This document shows positions 8,455-17,533 of a stretch of DNA of 41,309 nucleotides, piece by piece. A program made the position numbers and the translations under genes. The first letter of the stretch is position 1; each line of letters starts with the position of its first letter. The notes under the pieces are model-generated. The model was not told where the DNA came from. It did not search any database and worked only from the letters and a program-made list of their open reading frames with translations. This stretch comes from Gammaproteobacteria bacterium (lineage in GTDB: Bacteria > Pseudomonadota > Gammaproteobacteria > GCA-001735895): the NCBI GenBank assembly GCA_024232855.1, contig JAAEPH010000196.1:1-41309 (forward strand), in the 5' to 3' direction.

Positions 8455-8539
8455 CGGGGACAGTATACCTATTTCCCCCGGGCAATCTTGCTCAGTTAAC
8501 CAGGCAATGAAAGCGGGGGAAATAGGTATACTGTCCCCG
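8455..8539. repeat. Perfect 25-bp inverted repeat (GGGGACAGTATACC family)
   Basis: The arms CGGGGACAGTATACCTATTT (continuing to 8479) and their exact complement at 8515-8539 are identical over 25 bases, with a 35-base loop. A third partial copy of the arm end, GTGTCCCCGAAATAG, follows at once. Such GGGGACAG-type palindromes resemble REP/RAYT-associated elements (from memory). It lies between the creatinase and acyl-CoA dehydrogenase genes and could stop or process transcripts. Confidence 0.85.
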
Positions 8540-8565
8540 AAATAGTGTCCCCGAAATAGATATCT

Positions 8566-9783
8566 CTAGGCTGCGATAATATTGTGCTCGGGTCCGTAGG
8601 GGAAGCCGGTAATGTTTTCAACCGCGTCTTCACCGATCACAAGGATATCGTGTTCACGGTATCCCCCGGCGCCGGGCAGGCCCAGCGGCAGGGTCAGCAT
8701 TGGCTCCATCGATACCACCATGCCCGGTTCCAGCACCGTGTCGATGTCCTCGCGCAGCTCCAGCCCGGCTTCGCGACCGTAGTAATGCGACAGCACGCCG
8801 AATGAATGACCGTAACCGAAAGAGCGATACTGCAACAGGTTGCGCTCCTCGAAGAGGCGATTGATTTCGTAACAGATCCCGGAACAGGTCGCACCCGGCT
8901 TGATCAGCGACAAGCCGAGTTCATGCGCATCGACATTGGCCTGCCAGATTTCGAGTGACGCGGCGTCGGGTTCGCCGACAAAGAGCGTGCGCTCGAGCGC
9001 GGTGTAGTAACCCGAGATCATGGGGAAGGTATTCAGGCTGAGGATGTCACCGGCCTCGAGACACCGCGTCGTTACCGGGTTATGCGCGCCGTCGGTATTG
9101 AGCCCCGACTGGAACCAGACCCAGCTGTCGCGCAGTTCGCTATCGGGAAAGACACGGGAAATTTCGAGCTCCATGGCATCGCGCCCGGCCATCGCCACAT
9201 CGATCTCGCGCGTGCCAACGCGAATCGCATCACGAATCGCTTCACCGCCGATATCGGCGGTACGCGCGCCGCCCTTGATCAACTCGACTTCCTCGGCTGA
9301 CTTGATCATGCGCAAACCCATGACCGCCTGGTTCAAATCACGGACTTCGACGGCGCCGAGCATATCCGTCAACAGCTGGCGTGTCGCCAGCGTCATGTGA
9401 TCGCCTTCGATTCCGACACTGCGGGCATTGGCGACTACGGTCTTCACCGCGCGCCAGTAATTGTTACGCTTCCAGTCGGTGTAAATCAGGTTTTCACCGT
9501 AACAGCGGCGCCAGGGCTGGCCGCCATCGATGTTTGCCGATACCGTGACACAGCGCTCGGCGGTGATGACGCAGGCATAGGGGCGGCCGAAGGAACAGTA
9601 AAGAAAACCCGAATAGTAGGCGATGTTGTGCATCGAGGTCAGCAACATCGCATCGACGTCACTGTCCGCCATCAGTGCGCGTAGCTTGCCGAGACGGGTT
9701 TCATATTCGGTATCGGAAAATGGCAGCTTTACCTTGCTGCCGTTTTGCAGTTCAAAGAACTCGGGACGTTGGTTTTGCGACAT
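8566..9783 (-). CDS. Creatinase (creatine amidinohydrolase)
   Basis: Protein of 405 residues with the pita-bread fold of M24 peptidases, expected to hydrolyse creatine to sarcosine and urea in the cytoplasm. It resembles Pseudomonas creatinase closely along its length, including YCSFGRPYA, SANIDGGQPWRR, IYTDWKRNNYW, FQSGLNTDGAHNPVTTR, FGYGHSFG and the C-terminal PGAGGYREHDILV. His234 in DGAHNP matches the catalytic His of the Pseudomonas enzyme (His232). The ATG at 9783 has GGAG eight bases upstream; an upstream in-frame start is less likely. A sarcosine oxidase operon lies about 2.5 kb upstream on the same strand, supporting the role. A general Xaa-Pro peptidase is the alternative, but the match favours creatinase. 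Confidence 0.88.
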   Translation of the reverse strand: MSQNQRPEFFELQNGSKVKLPFSDTEYETRLGKLRALMADSDVDAMLLTSMHNIAYYSGFLYCSFGRPYACVITAERCVTVSANIDGGQPWRRCYGENLIYTDWKRNNYWRAVKTVVANARSVGIEGDHMTLATRQLLTDMLGAVEVRDLNQAVMGLRMIKSAEEVELIKGGARTADIGGEAIRDAIRVGTREIDVAMAGRDAMELEISRVFPDSELRDSWVWFQSGLNTDGAHNPVTTRCLEAGDILSLNTFPMISGYYTALERTLFVGEPDAASLEIWQANVDAHELGLSLIKPGATCSGICYEINRLFEERNLLQYRSFGYGHSFGVLSHYYGREAGLELREDIDTVLEPGMVVSMEPMLTLPLGLPGAGGYREHDILVIGEDAVENITGFPYGPEHNIIAA

Positions 9784-9858
9784 GTTAATCACTCCGAAGT
9801 TGTCCGGGCGACAATGCCCGGCTAGCAATCCGGGCGTACAGGATCAAAATACCTGCTT

Positions 9859-10023
9859 AGCAGTCTGTCGGGCCTGGGGGAATCGCAGCGAGGCGAGCGG
9901 AAAGTCGAGTCCATTTTTTCGATCTTTTGAGGCGCATAGTCGGAACTACGCAACGAAAAAGATCGGGGAAATGGGCCGATTTACCGCCGCCGCAGTAGAT
10001 TATCCCAGGTCCGACAGGCTGCT
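9859..10023. repeat. MITE-like palindromic element, family D
   Basis: Outer inverted repeats of about 26 bases run from AGCAGTCTGTCGG on the left to CCGACAGGCTGCT on the right. An inner dyad, CCATTTTTTCGATCTTT/AAAGATCGGGGAAATGG, lies between them. The 165-bp element separates the divergent creatinase and molybdopterin oxidoreductase genes. Bases 10024-10214 beyond it show no feature I can name. Confidence 0.8.
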
Positions 10024-10214
10024 ATTGCAGCGACGCCATCGCTGCCAGCGGGGCTGCGATTTTATCTGCCGCCCAATGTCCAGGCAAGATATAATTATCA
10101 AACTCTCCGTCATCGAGCCTTCAAACTGGATCCGGGCGATCGCCCGGGCGATCAGCCGAACGGGTGCCGGTAGCCAGTGCTGATGGTGGTCAGGCCATGT
10201 ACTCTAGACTAGAT

Positions 10215-12245
10215 ATGACAAGTGAAATCAAAATCATTTCAACGACCTGCCCACGCGATTGTTACGATGGCTGTGGTATTTCCGTTATCACGAGAGATGG
10301 CAAAATCGCCACGGTCACGGGCAACAAGGAACATCCATCCAACCGGGGGCCTTTATGCGCCAAATGTTCTATTGCATACAATGGCGCCTGGCGAAACGAG
10401 AGCGCCCGCTTGCTTCACCCCATGCGCCGCGCAGGCGAAAAAGGCGCAGCGGAATTCGAAAAGATAAGCTGGCAGGAAGCCCTGGACGAAATTGCGACCA
10501 GGCTTACCGACATTCAGCGGACAACCGGGGTGGAAAAGATCGCGCATACCCATTACACGGGTACCTGTTCCATGCTGGCCATCGAATATCCCTGCCGTTT
10601 CTTCGAGCATATCGGCGCCACCGAAATCGAGCCCGACACCATCTGCAACAATGCAGGGCACGTGGCATGGAATTACGTTTTCGGAAATTCCCTGAATGGT
10701 TTCGATCCACGCACGATAAGGGACAGTAAATGCGTTCTGGTATGGGGCGCCAATCCGTCGGTTACCGCCCCGCATGTTCATCGCAATTGGCTATACGGTA
10801 ACGATGTAAAGGTTATTGTTGTCGATCCCGTAAAACATGAAACGGCGGCAAAAGCGGATATACATTTGCAGGTACGCCCCGGGTCCGACGCGGCCCTCAC
10901 CTATTCCCTTTTACACGTCATTCAACGAGACGGAATGCTGGATGAAGATTTCATTAAAAACAACGTGATCGGATATGAGGAGGTAAAAACCTGGATAGCA
11001 GAATCTTCGCCCGATTGGGGGGCGACACAAACGGGCATACCCGCCGATTTGATTGAAAAGGCCGCCCATCTTTATGCGCAGGGTCCGTCTATCATGTGGC
11101 TCGGGCAAGGATTGCAACGCCAGGCTCGCGGTGGAAACGTCTTCAGGGCATGCGCCATGTTACCGGCCTTCACCGGAAATATCGGCAAGGCCGGCACCGG
11201 GGCCTACTACTTGAACGATACTTTCGGAATCGCCAGGAACAAGGGCCTGTCGAATAGCCATGTTGAAGATGACGGCGAAGATTGCGGACATTCGATCGGA
11301 CAAATGGATTTGCCGGATGCGATCAACGATCCAGATCAGGTCAAGGCATTCATAGTCTGGAACAGTAACCCCGCGGCATCCAATCCCGCGCAGGAAAAAA
11401 TCGCCAGGGGATTATCACGCGAAGATTTGTTCACCGTGGTAGTCGACTGCTTCCTGACGGATACTGCGAGCTACGCGGATATTATCCTGCCTGCCGCAAG
11501 CTTTCTTGAATTTGACGATCTATGCGCATCCTATTTCCATTTGATGCTGGGCGCGCAGGTGAAGGCGATGGAACCGCCGGGCGAGGCCTTACCCAACCAG
11601 GAAATTTTCCGCAGACTTGCCGCCGCCATGAAGCTGGATGGCGGTGAATTATACGAACAGGATGAAGATATCCTGCGACGGGAAATGGAGAAACTCGACA
11701 TCGGCCTGAGCTGGGAAGAATTAAGAGCCGCAGGCTGGGCCTTTGCGTCAACGGAACCAATGATACTCTGGGCAGACGGCAAGTATTCAACGCCCAGCGG
11801 GAAAATTGAAATCGCCAGTGCACAGGCGCAGAAAAACGGCCTGCCATTGACCCCGACTCCCGATGTTGACGCCCCCGCGCCGGGCAATCATCTTCGCCTG
11901 TTATCGCCGGCGGACAAGTACCTGATGAATTCCAGTTATGGCAATGACCCGAAAATCCGGCAGAAGCTGGGCCCGGCAACGGTTACGATTAACCCTGAAG
12001 ATGCGAAACTCCGGGATATCGCCGAAGGGGACCCGGTAATCATGTCCAACGAAACGGGGGAACTGACCCTGACCGCAAAAGTATCAGACATTGTACCCGC
12101 GGGCACGGCCCTCTCGGCAAAAAGCAGATGGGTCATGCACGAACCAGGCAAAGTCAATGTCAACATCCTGCATACCCCCCGTAAGACAGATATGGGGGAA
12201 AGCACCTCTGTCCACGGTACCAAAATCATGCTTCAAAAGGTGTAA
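10215..12245 (+). CDS. Molybdopterin-dependent oxidoreductase (DMSO reductase superfamily)
   Basis: Protein of 676 residues with an N-terminal [4Fe-4S] site, TTCPRDCYDGCGIS then CAKC about 40 residues on. A molybdopterin-guanine dinucleotide-binding core has VWGANPSVTAPH and FIVWNSNPAASNPAQ, and a C-terminal dinucleotide-binding domain follows. Cys in DTICNNAGHVAW is a possible Mo ligand (inference by alignment with FDH/Nap-type enzymes). No Tat signal is seen, so it is probably cytoplasmic. No iron-sulfur or membrane partner gene is adjacent. Starts at 10164 (GTG) and 10197 are possible; 10215 begins just before the iron-sulfur site. It runs opposite to the flanking creatinase and sox genes, and its TAA abuts the soxG stop with no gap. 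Codon choice seems more AT-rich than its neighbours, hinting at separate origin. Substrate unknown. Confidence 0.8.
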   Translation: MTSEIKIISTTCPRDCYDGCGISVITRDGKIATVTGNKEHPSNRGPLCAKCSIAYNGAWRNESARLLHPMRRAGEKGAAEFEKISWQEALDEIATRLTDIQRTTGVEKIAHTHYTGTCSMLAIEYPCRFFEHIGATEIEPDTICNNAGHVAWNYVFGNSLNGFDPRTIRDSKCVLVWGANPSVTAPHVHRNWLYGNDVKVIVVDPVKHETAAKADIHLQVRPGSDAALTYSLLHVIQRDGMLDEDFIKNNVIGYEEVKTWIAESSPDWGATQTGIPADLIEKAAHLYAQGPSIMWLGQGLQRQARGGNVFRACAMLPAFTGNIGKAGTGAYYLNDTFGIARNKGLSNSHVEDDGEDCGHSIGQMDLPDAINDPDQVKAFIVWNSNPAASNPAQEKIARGLSREDLFTVVVDCFLTDTASYADIILPAASFLEFDDLCASYFHLMLGAQVKAMEPPGEALPNQEIFRRLAAAMKLDGGELYEQDEDILRREMEKLDIGLSWEELRAAGWAFASTEPMILWADGKYSTPSGKIEIASAQAQKNGLPLTPTPDVDAPAPGNHLRLLSPADKYLMNSSYGNDPKIRQKLGPATVTINPEDAKLRDIAEGDPVIMSNETGELTLTAKVSDIVPAGTALSAKSRWVMHEPGKVNVNILHTPRKTDMGESTSVHGTKIMLQKV

Positions 12246-12806
12246 TCAGGCGATCTCGACGCCGAACTGTTGCGCCGATTCGACAAATCCTTCCCACAGG
12301 GAAAGCGAGAAACCGCGCGGGATGAAGAGTTCGTAGCCATCTTCTGAACGCCACAGGGTGACGCCGACGTGATGGGTAGCCGACGAGGCCACCGAGCCTG
12401 CCGGGAAGGAGGCCTCGCGCAGGTCCAGAGGAAAATGGCGGGTCAGAAATGCGGCGGCATCGTCACCGCTCACGCACACCCGGGTGCGCGAATGCGAAAG
12501 ATCCAGTGTGACCGCCTGTTCGGCGTCGAATTCGGGCGCAGCGACACCCACCAGCCACCACTTCATCGGCTCGATGCGCAGCATCGCGCCCTTGCTGCCG
12601 CTCACCGAGCCGCAGGGTCCGGCAACCGATTTGGCGCCGATCAACTTCGCCAGCGATTTGCCGACCGCATCGATTGAATCCTGCCAGGCAGCGACCTGGT
12701 GCAGCACCAAATCCGGCGGTTCCCGCAGTATGACACCGGTATTACCCGGGTCGCCCTGGTGGCCTGACCCCTTGTGGCCGGCCAATGCTGATACCCGATC
12801 AACCAT
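12246..12806 (-). CDS. soxG: Sarcosine oxidase, gamma subunit
   Basis: Protein of 186 residues, the smallest GcvT-like subunit of heterotetrameric sarcosine oxidase. It shows the family blocks RIEPMKWWLVG, DLSHSRTRVCVSG, LTRHFPLDLRE and THHVGVTLWR, and an ELFIPRGFSLSLWEGF tail. The ATG at 12806 overlaps the end of soxA by 8 bases, typical of translational coupling. It is the last gene of soxBDAG. Its stop directly touches that of the opposing molybdopterin enzyme gene. Confidence 0.9.
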   Translation of the reverse strand: MVDRVSALAGHKGSGHQGDPGNTGVILREPPDLVLHQVAAWQDSIDAVGKSLAKLIGAKSVAGPCGSVSGSKGAMLRIEPMKWWLVGVAAPEFDAEQAVTLDLSHSRTRVCVSGDDAAAFLTRHFPLDLREASFPAGSVASSATHHVGVTLWRSEDGYELFIPRGFSLSLWEGFVESAQQFGVEIA

Positions 12807-15792
12807 ACATTTTTTCTCCACTCGGGTCGTACATATGCGGGGATATGATTTCGACGTTGATATTGCCCTTGCGCACCGGGTCGGCCGCCACCAGCGTCTT
12901 GCCTTCCCAGGCCTGGTGCCCGCCGGCAATGAAACCGATCCCGATCCAGTGACCCATAGCGGGTGAATGGGTGACCGCGGTAATCCAGCCTTCGCCCAGG
13001 CCTGAAACCTTGTTGGACGCGCACAGGATACTGCCGGCATTGAACGTCTGGCCGGTATCGACCGGTTTGATGCCGACCAGGCGCGGGCGATCCTCGCGCA
13101 GCAGTTCGGGACGATTGCGCATCGCCTTGCCGATAAATAGCTTGTCCGGATTGGCCATCTTGCCCAGCCCGGCATCGTCGATACTGACGCGGCCGTCGAG
13201 TTCGGCGCCGGTGACGTGGCCTTTTTCGATGCGCATGGCGCCGAGTGCCTCCAGGCCGTACAGGCACCCGTCGTGCTTTTGTGCTTCCGGCCACAGCAGA
13301 TCCATCATCGCCGGCGCGTAATCCGACGGCACATAGGCCTCGTAGGCCAGCTCGCCGGAAAAGCTGATGCGGGCAATACGGCAGGGAATTCCGCCTTTAA
13401 GCGTGGTTTCGATGACGCCCATGAAGGGGAAGTTATCGCTGCTCATGACGTCGGCATCTTCGACGCAGGCACTCAATACCTCGCGCGCTTTCGGTCCGGC
13501 GACAGCGCTGCCCGCCCACTGCTCGGAGACGCTTGTCACATGCACCCGCAGATCCTGCCAGCGCGTCTGCAGCAACTCTTCCAGCCACACCATGACCTTG
13601 GCGGCGTGCGCGGTGGTGGTGGTCATGAAGTAATCGGTTTCGGAGAGACGCCAGGTGGTGCCGTCGTCCATCACCATGCCATCGTCGCGCAGCATGATGC
13701 CGTAGCGCGCCTTGCCGATCGGCAGTTTGGCAAACGGATTGGTATAGACCCGGTTCAACAGCTCGGTGGCGTCGGGACCCTGTATCGCGATCTTGCCCAG
13801 CGAGGTCACGTCGCACAGACCCACCGTCGCACGCGTGGTTTCGGTTTCGCGCACGTAGGCTTCGTTGATGGTTTCCCCGCTGCGCGCGAAATACCAGGGG
13901 CGGTGCCACAGGCCCGCCATGGTCATGGTCGCGCCTTGCTGCAGGTTCCAGTCGTGCATCGGCGTGCGCCGCAACGGCCGGAAATGTTCGTCTACATTAC
14001 GCCCTTTCAAGGCGCCAATCGCCACCGGCGTATAAGGAGGTCGAAACGTGGTGGTGCCCACGTTGGGAATTTCTGTACCAATCGCCTCGGCCATCAAGGC
14101 CAGGCCAATAATATTACCAACCTTGCCGCCGTCGGTCGCCATGCCCAGCGTAGTGTAGCGCTTCAGATGCTCGACCGAGACGAAACCCTCGCGATGCGCG
14201 AGGCGCACATCGTCGGCGGTGACATCGTGTTGCGGGTCGACGATGGCCTTGGTCTTACGCCCGTCGACACGCACCTCGTAAACCGGTCTGATCGGGTTTG
14301 CCCAGCCACCCACTTCCGGCATAGCCCTGGCGCGCGCTTTGCCACCGAGCGCCTTGACCACCCGGGCGCCGACCGATTTCCCCGAATCGAAACAGGCGTC
14401 GGTGTTCCAGATGCCGGCCGCGGAACCGGCGACATGAATTGGTTCCTCGATGGGCGGCGCTATGAAACAGGCTTGCTCGGCATCCCATACCGGCTTCACG
14501 CCACGATGCGACATCAGGTGGACCACCGGCGACCAACCGCCGGACACCAGTAACAGGTCACAATTCAAGCGGCTTTCGAATGCCCAGCCATCTCCCGCGG
14601 CGGCGGCTACATCAATACCGTTAACAGCCGGTAATCCCCTCGCATTCAGCGGTACCGAGCCGGTGTGCAGGCTGATATTGGCCGCGCCGGCGATGTCGAG
14701 CATATTACTGCCGATGCGCGTGCGCGCATCGAGCAGGCAGACCTTCGCGCCCGCGGCGGCCAGATCGGCGGCACTGTCATAAGCCGAATCGTTATTGGTA
14801 GCGACGACCACCTGTTGACCGGCGCGCACCGCGTAGCGATTCAGATAGGTCCGGCCCGCCGCGACATTCATGATGCCGGGACGATCGTTGTTGCCAAACG
14901 CCATGCCTCGCTCCATTGCGCCGCTGGCGACAATGGTGTGGCGCGCGCGCAAGGTCCAGAAACGTTGCCGTGGCAGGTGAGCAGGCGCCGCGGCTAAATG
15001 GTCAGTCACCCGCTCGAGCAAGCCTGCAATGCCATTGTCGTAGAGTCCGAACGCCGTGGTTCGTGTCATCATGCGCACACCCGCCTGTTCCAGCTCAGCG
15101 ATCAGTTCGAGGCGCTTCTTCTCGGTCTTTTCATCGGCAAGATTCAGCAGGTCGCCACCGAGCAGACAATCCTGCTCGACCAGCCAGACTTCCATGCCGG
15201 CCTTCGCCGCGGTCAGCGCCGCCTGCAATCCCGCGGGGCCTGAGCCCACCACGAGCACGTCGCAGAAGCCGTGCGCGTGATCGTAGACATCGGGGTCGGG
15301 CTCGCGCGAGGCCGCGCCCATGCCGGCGGCCTTGCGAATGATTTTTTCATACTTCATCCACAGACCGGTGCCCTTGCTGCCCCATTCAAAGGGCGGCAGG
15401 CCCATGAACGTCTTGTAATAGAAACCGGCGGCAAAGAATCGCCCGAACAGGCTGTTGACGGCACCCACATCGTAGCGCACGTTCGGCCATGCATTTTGCC
15501 CGCTGGCATGGAGCCCCTGGTACAGTTCCTGCATCGTCGCCTTGACGTTGGGATCGCGGCGCGCGCCACGGCCGATGGTCACCATCGCGCCGGATTCTTC
15601 AACGCCAGCCGACATGATCCCGCGCGGGCGGTGGTACTTGAAGCTCCGTCCCAGCACCGTCTCGTTACTGGCGAGTAACGCGGAGGCCAGGCTGTCACCC
15701 GCATAGCCGCGGAGCGACCGGCCATCCCAGTTGAACTCGATACGTTGTTGACGGTCGATGCGACCGCCGCTTTGCAGGCGTTGCGCACTCAT
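12799..15792 (-). CDS. soxA: Sarcosine oxidase, alpha subunit
   Basis: Protein of 997 residues, the usual length of the large subunit of heterotetrameric sarcosine oxidase. This complex demethylates sarcosine to glycine and passes the C1 unit to tetrahydrofolate or releases formaldehyde. Residues about 15-110 form the 2Fe-2S-ferredoxin-like N-terminal domain (YAGDSLASALLAS, KYHRPRGIMSAG). A Rossmann fold with VVGSGPAGLQAA starts near 178. Residues about 610-990 are the GcvT-like folate-binding domain, with RTPMHDWNLQQGA, YGIMLRDDGMVMDDGT and ISFSGELAYE. The alpha subunit binds NAD and tetrahydrofolate in characterised enzymes. It overlaps soxD by 4 bases (ATGA) and soxG by 8. Confidence 0.95.
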   Translation of the reverse strand: MSAQRLQSGGRIDRQQRIEFNWDGRSLRGYAGDSLASALLASNETVLGRSFKYHRPRGIMSAGVEESGAMVTIGRGARRDPNVKATMQELYQGLHASGQNAWPNVRYDVGAVNSLFGRFFAAGFYYKTFMGLPPFEWGSKGTGLWMKYEKIIRKAAGMGAASREPDPDVYDHAHGFCDVLVVGSGPAGLQAALTAAKAGMEVWLVEQDCLLGGDLLNLADEKTEKKRLELIAELEQAGVRMMTRTTAFGLYDNGIAGLLERVTDHLAAAPAHLPRQRFWTLRARHTIVASGAMERGMAFGNNDRPGIMNVAAGRTYLNRYAVRAGQQVVVATNNDSAYDSAADLAAAGAKVCLLDARTRIGSNMLDIAGAANISLHTGSVPLNARGLPAVNGIDVAAAAGDGWAFESRLNCDLLLVSGGWSPVVHLMSHRGVKPVWDAEQACFIAPPIEEPIHVAGSAAGIWNTDACFDSGKSVGARVVKALGGKARARAMPEVGGWANPIRPVYEVRVDGRKTKAIVDPQHDVTADDVRLAHREGFVSVEHLKRYTTLGMATDGGKVGNIIGLALMAEAIGTEIPNVGTTTFRPPYTPVAIGALKGRNVDEHFRPLRRTPMHDWNLQQGATMTMAGLWHRPWYFARSGETINEAYVRETETTRATVGLCDVTSLGKIAIQGPDATELLNRVYTNPFAKLPIGKARYGIMLRDDGMVMDDGTTWRLSETDYFMTTTTAHAAKVMVWLEELLQTRWQDLRVHVTSVSEQWAGSAVAGPKAREVLSACVEDADVMSSDNFPFMGVIETTLKGGIPCRIARISFSGELAYEAYVPSDYAPAMMDLLWPEAQKHDGCLYGLEALGAMRIEKGHVTGAELDGRVSIDDAGLGKMANPDKLFIGKAMRNRPELLREDRPRLVGIKPVDTGQTFNAGSILCASNKVSGLGEGWITAVTHSPAMGHWIGIGFIAGGHQAWEGKTLVAADPVRKGNINVEIISPHMYDPSGEKMYG

Positions 15793-16088
15793 GATTCGCC
15801 TCCCTCGGCAACGTTTTCCAGCACGGCTGCATTACCGCCGTGAGCCGGGCGCACCGACTTGATTTCGTGCGTCATGGTATCGCGCTCGACGATCAGCCAC
15901 ATGCGGCAACCGTTGACGTGATGCCAGGTTTCGGCCTGCATGCCGCAAATATTCTCGCGCAGGAAAATGGCGTCGTGCCATTCGTCCATGGGTGCGTCCA
16001 ACGCCGGGTAATCGATGCTGGCGTCACCGCCGTAACCAAACTCTGAATGATCGCGCGGACCGCAAAATGGGCAGTTGATGATAATCAT
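15789..16088 (-). CDS. soxD: Sarcosine oxidase, delta subunit
   Basis: Protein of 99 residues, the zinc-binding small subunit. Cys6 and Cys9 in NCPFCGPRD, with a His at 56-57 and Cys61 in WHHVNGCRMW, match the zinc ligands of characterised delta subunits. The motif HSEFGYGGDASIDYP follows the first Cys pair, as in the family. It lies 12 bases after soxB and overlaps soxA by 4 bases. Confidence 0.95.
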   Translation of the reverse strand: MIIINCPFCGPRDHSEFGYGGDASIDYPALDAPMDEWHDAIFLRENICGMQAETWHHVNGCRMWLIVERDTMTHEIKSVRPAHGGNAAVLENVAEGGES

Positions 16089-16100
16089 GGGATTCTCCTG

Positions 16101-17366
16101 CTAACCGTGCAATTTCGGATCGGGCCCGGCGCCGCGTTCGTCGATATTGACGCCGCGGCGGAAGCGCTCGAGGTCGTGATTTTCAATCACCGGATCGGGC
16201 CGGTCATTGGCGATCAGATCGGCAAAATACCAGCCGGAAGCAGGACTTGCCTTGAACCCGCCGTAGTTCCAGCCGGCATTGAGGTAGAGGTTTTTCAACG
16301 AGGTTTTGCAGATAAAGGGGGAACCGTCCATCGACATATCCATCACCCCGGCCCAGTGGCGCAACAATCGTACGCGCCCGAGGCAGGGCATGATCGAGGT
16401 TGCGCATTCAGCAACATCCTGCACCATCGGCAGGTTGCCGCGCTGCGCGTAGGACTTGTACCAGTCGAGATCGCCGCCGAATACCATCCCGCCCTTGTCG
16501 GACTGGGAAATATAAAAGTGCGCGCCGCCGACACCGAAGACCACGACGTGATCGAGCAGCGGCTTGAGCGGCTCGGAAACAAAGGCCTGCAGCTTGTGGG
16601 ACTCGATTGGCAGGCGCCCCAGGCCCGCCATCTGCCACAGGCGCGAGCTGTTACCGGCAACCGCGAAACCGACTTTTTTCGCGGCGATGGTACCACGCGA
16701 GGTTTCCAGCGCACTGACTTCGCCGCCGTTGCGCGTTACCCCGGTGACCTCGCAGTTCTGGATGATGTCCACGCCGAGGCTGTCCGCGGCACGCGCGTAA
16801 CCCCAGGCGATCGCGTCATGACGCGCGTTGCCCGCGCGCTTCTGCACCGCCGCGCCGGTGATCGGGAAGCGCGCATTGTTGTAGTTCAGATGCGGTATTT
16901 CCGCCTTCAGGGTCGCCAGATCCCACAGCTCACCGTCGGAACCGGTGAGCCGCATGGTGTTGTAGCGACGCGCGGCGGCGTCGCGCGCAGCCGGGCTGTG
17001 AAGCAGCGTTACGTGATAGCGCTGGCTGAACATCACGTTGTAATTCAGGTCGTGGCTCAGGTTTTCCCACAGCTTGAGCGAATGCTCATAGAACTCGCGG
17101 TTACCCGGCATCATGTAGTTGGAACGCACAATGGTCGTGTTGCGCCCGGCGTTGCCGCCACCGAGCCAGCCCTTTTCGAGCACCGCGATATTGCGCAAGC
17201 CGTGATTTTTGGCGAGATAGTAAGCCGTGGCCAGGCCGTGGAGGCCAGCGCCCACGATGACAATATCATAGGCTTTCTTCGGTTCGGGATCACGCCATTG
17301 GCGGGTCCAGCCCCGGTGTCCACTCAAGCCGTTTTTGAAAACGGCCCATGCCGAATAACGATTCAT
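16101..17366 (-). CDS. soxB: Sarcosine oxidase, beta subunit
   Basis: Protein of 421 residues of the DAO/FAD-dependent family and the catalytic subunit of heterotetrameric sarcosine oxidase. An FAD-binding dinucleotide fold, YDIVIVGAGLHGLATAYYLA, starts near residue 33. His183 in NARHDAIAWGYA lies where characterised beta subunits carry covalently bound FMN (inferred by motif). The C-terminal VMDMSMDGSPFI, then LNAGWNYGGFKASPASGW, is typical. The ATG at 17366 gives the family N-terminus MNRYSAWAVF; an upstream ATG at 17423 would add 19 unconserved residues. It leads the operon soxB-soxD-soxA-soxG. No glyA or purU neighbours are present. Confidence 0.95.
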   Translation of the reverse strand: MNRYSAWAVFKNGLSGHRGWTRQWRDPEPKKAYDIVIVGAGLHGLATAYYLAKNHGLRNIAVLEKGWLGGGNAGRNTTIVRSNYMMPGNREFYEHSLKLWENLSHDLNYNVMFSQRYHVTLLHSPAARDAAARRYNTMRLTGSDGELWDLATLKAEIPHLNYNNARFPITGAAVQKRAGNARHDAIAWGYARAADSLGVDIIQNCEVTGVTRNGGEVSALETSRGTIAAKKVGFAVAGNSSRLWQMAGLGRLPIESHKLQAFVSEPLKPLLDHVVVFGVGGAHFYISQSDKGGMVFGGDLDWYKSYAQRGNLPMVQDVAECATSIMPCLGRVRLLRHWAGVMDMSMDGSPFICKTSLKNLYLNAGWNYGGFKASPASGWYFADLIANDRPDPVIENHDLERFRRGVNIDERGAGPDPKLHG

Positions 17367-17429
17367 AATTGATTTCTCATTGCCAGCCGACCGATTGCAG
17401 ACACCCTGCAAATCTGACTTCATCCACTG

Positions 17430-17435
17430 ATTATA
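17430..17435 (-). promoter_or_regulatory. Candidate -10 box for the soxBDAG operon
   Basis: On the minus strand a perfect TATAAT lies about 64 bases upstream of the soxB ATG. No convincing -35 hexamer is seen at 16-18 bases, so an activator may be needed, or the site may not be used. Confidence 0.35.
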
Positions 17436-17533
17436 TCAGCCGGGTATAATCGAAAAATTCATGTAACACGCCAATAAGACAGAAAAAAGCGACACGCCAA
17501 CATGCCCTGAACAAGTCCCCGGGGGGATTATTT

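Noticed and set aside
10024-10214. Promoter of the molybdopterin oxidoreductase gene
   Set aside because: No hexamer pair with acceptable spacing stood out, and the translation start is itself uncertain.
13216-14553. A 445-codon plus-strand frame inside soxA
   Set aside because: It lies wholly opposite a confidently identified gene and has a His/Arg/Gly-rich shadow composition with no recognisable domain.
16047-17372. A 441-codon plus-strand frame opposite soxB
   Set aside because: It is an antisense shadow of soxB; the minus-strand protein has intact flavin-binding motifs and operon context.
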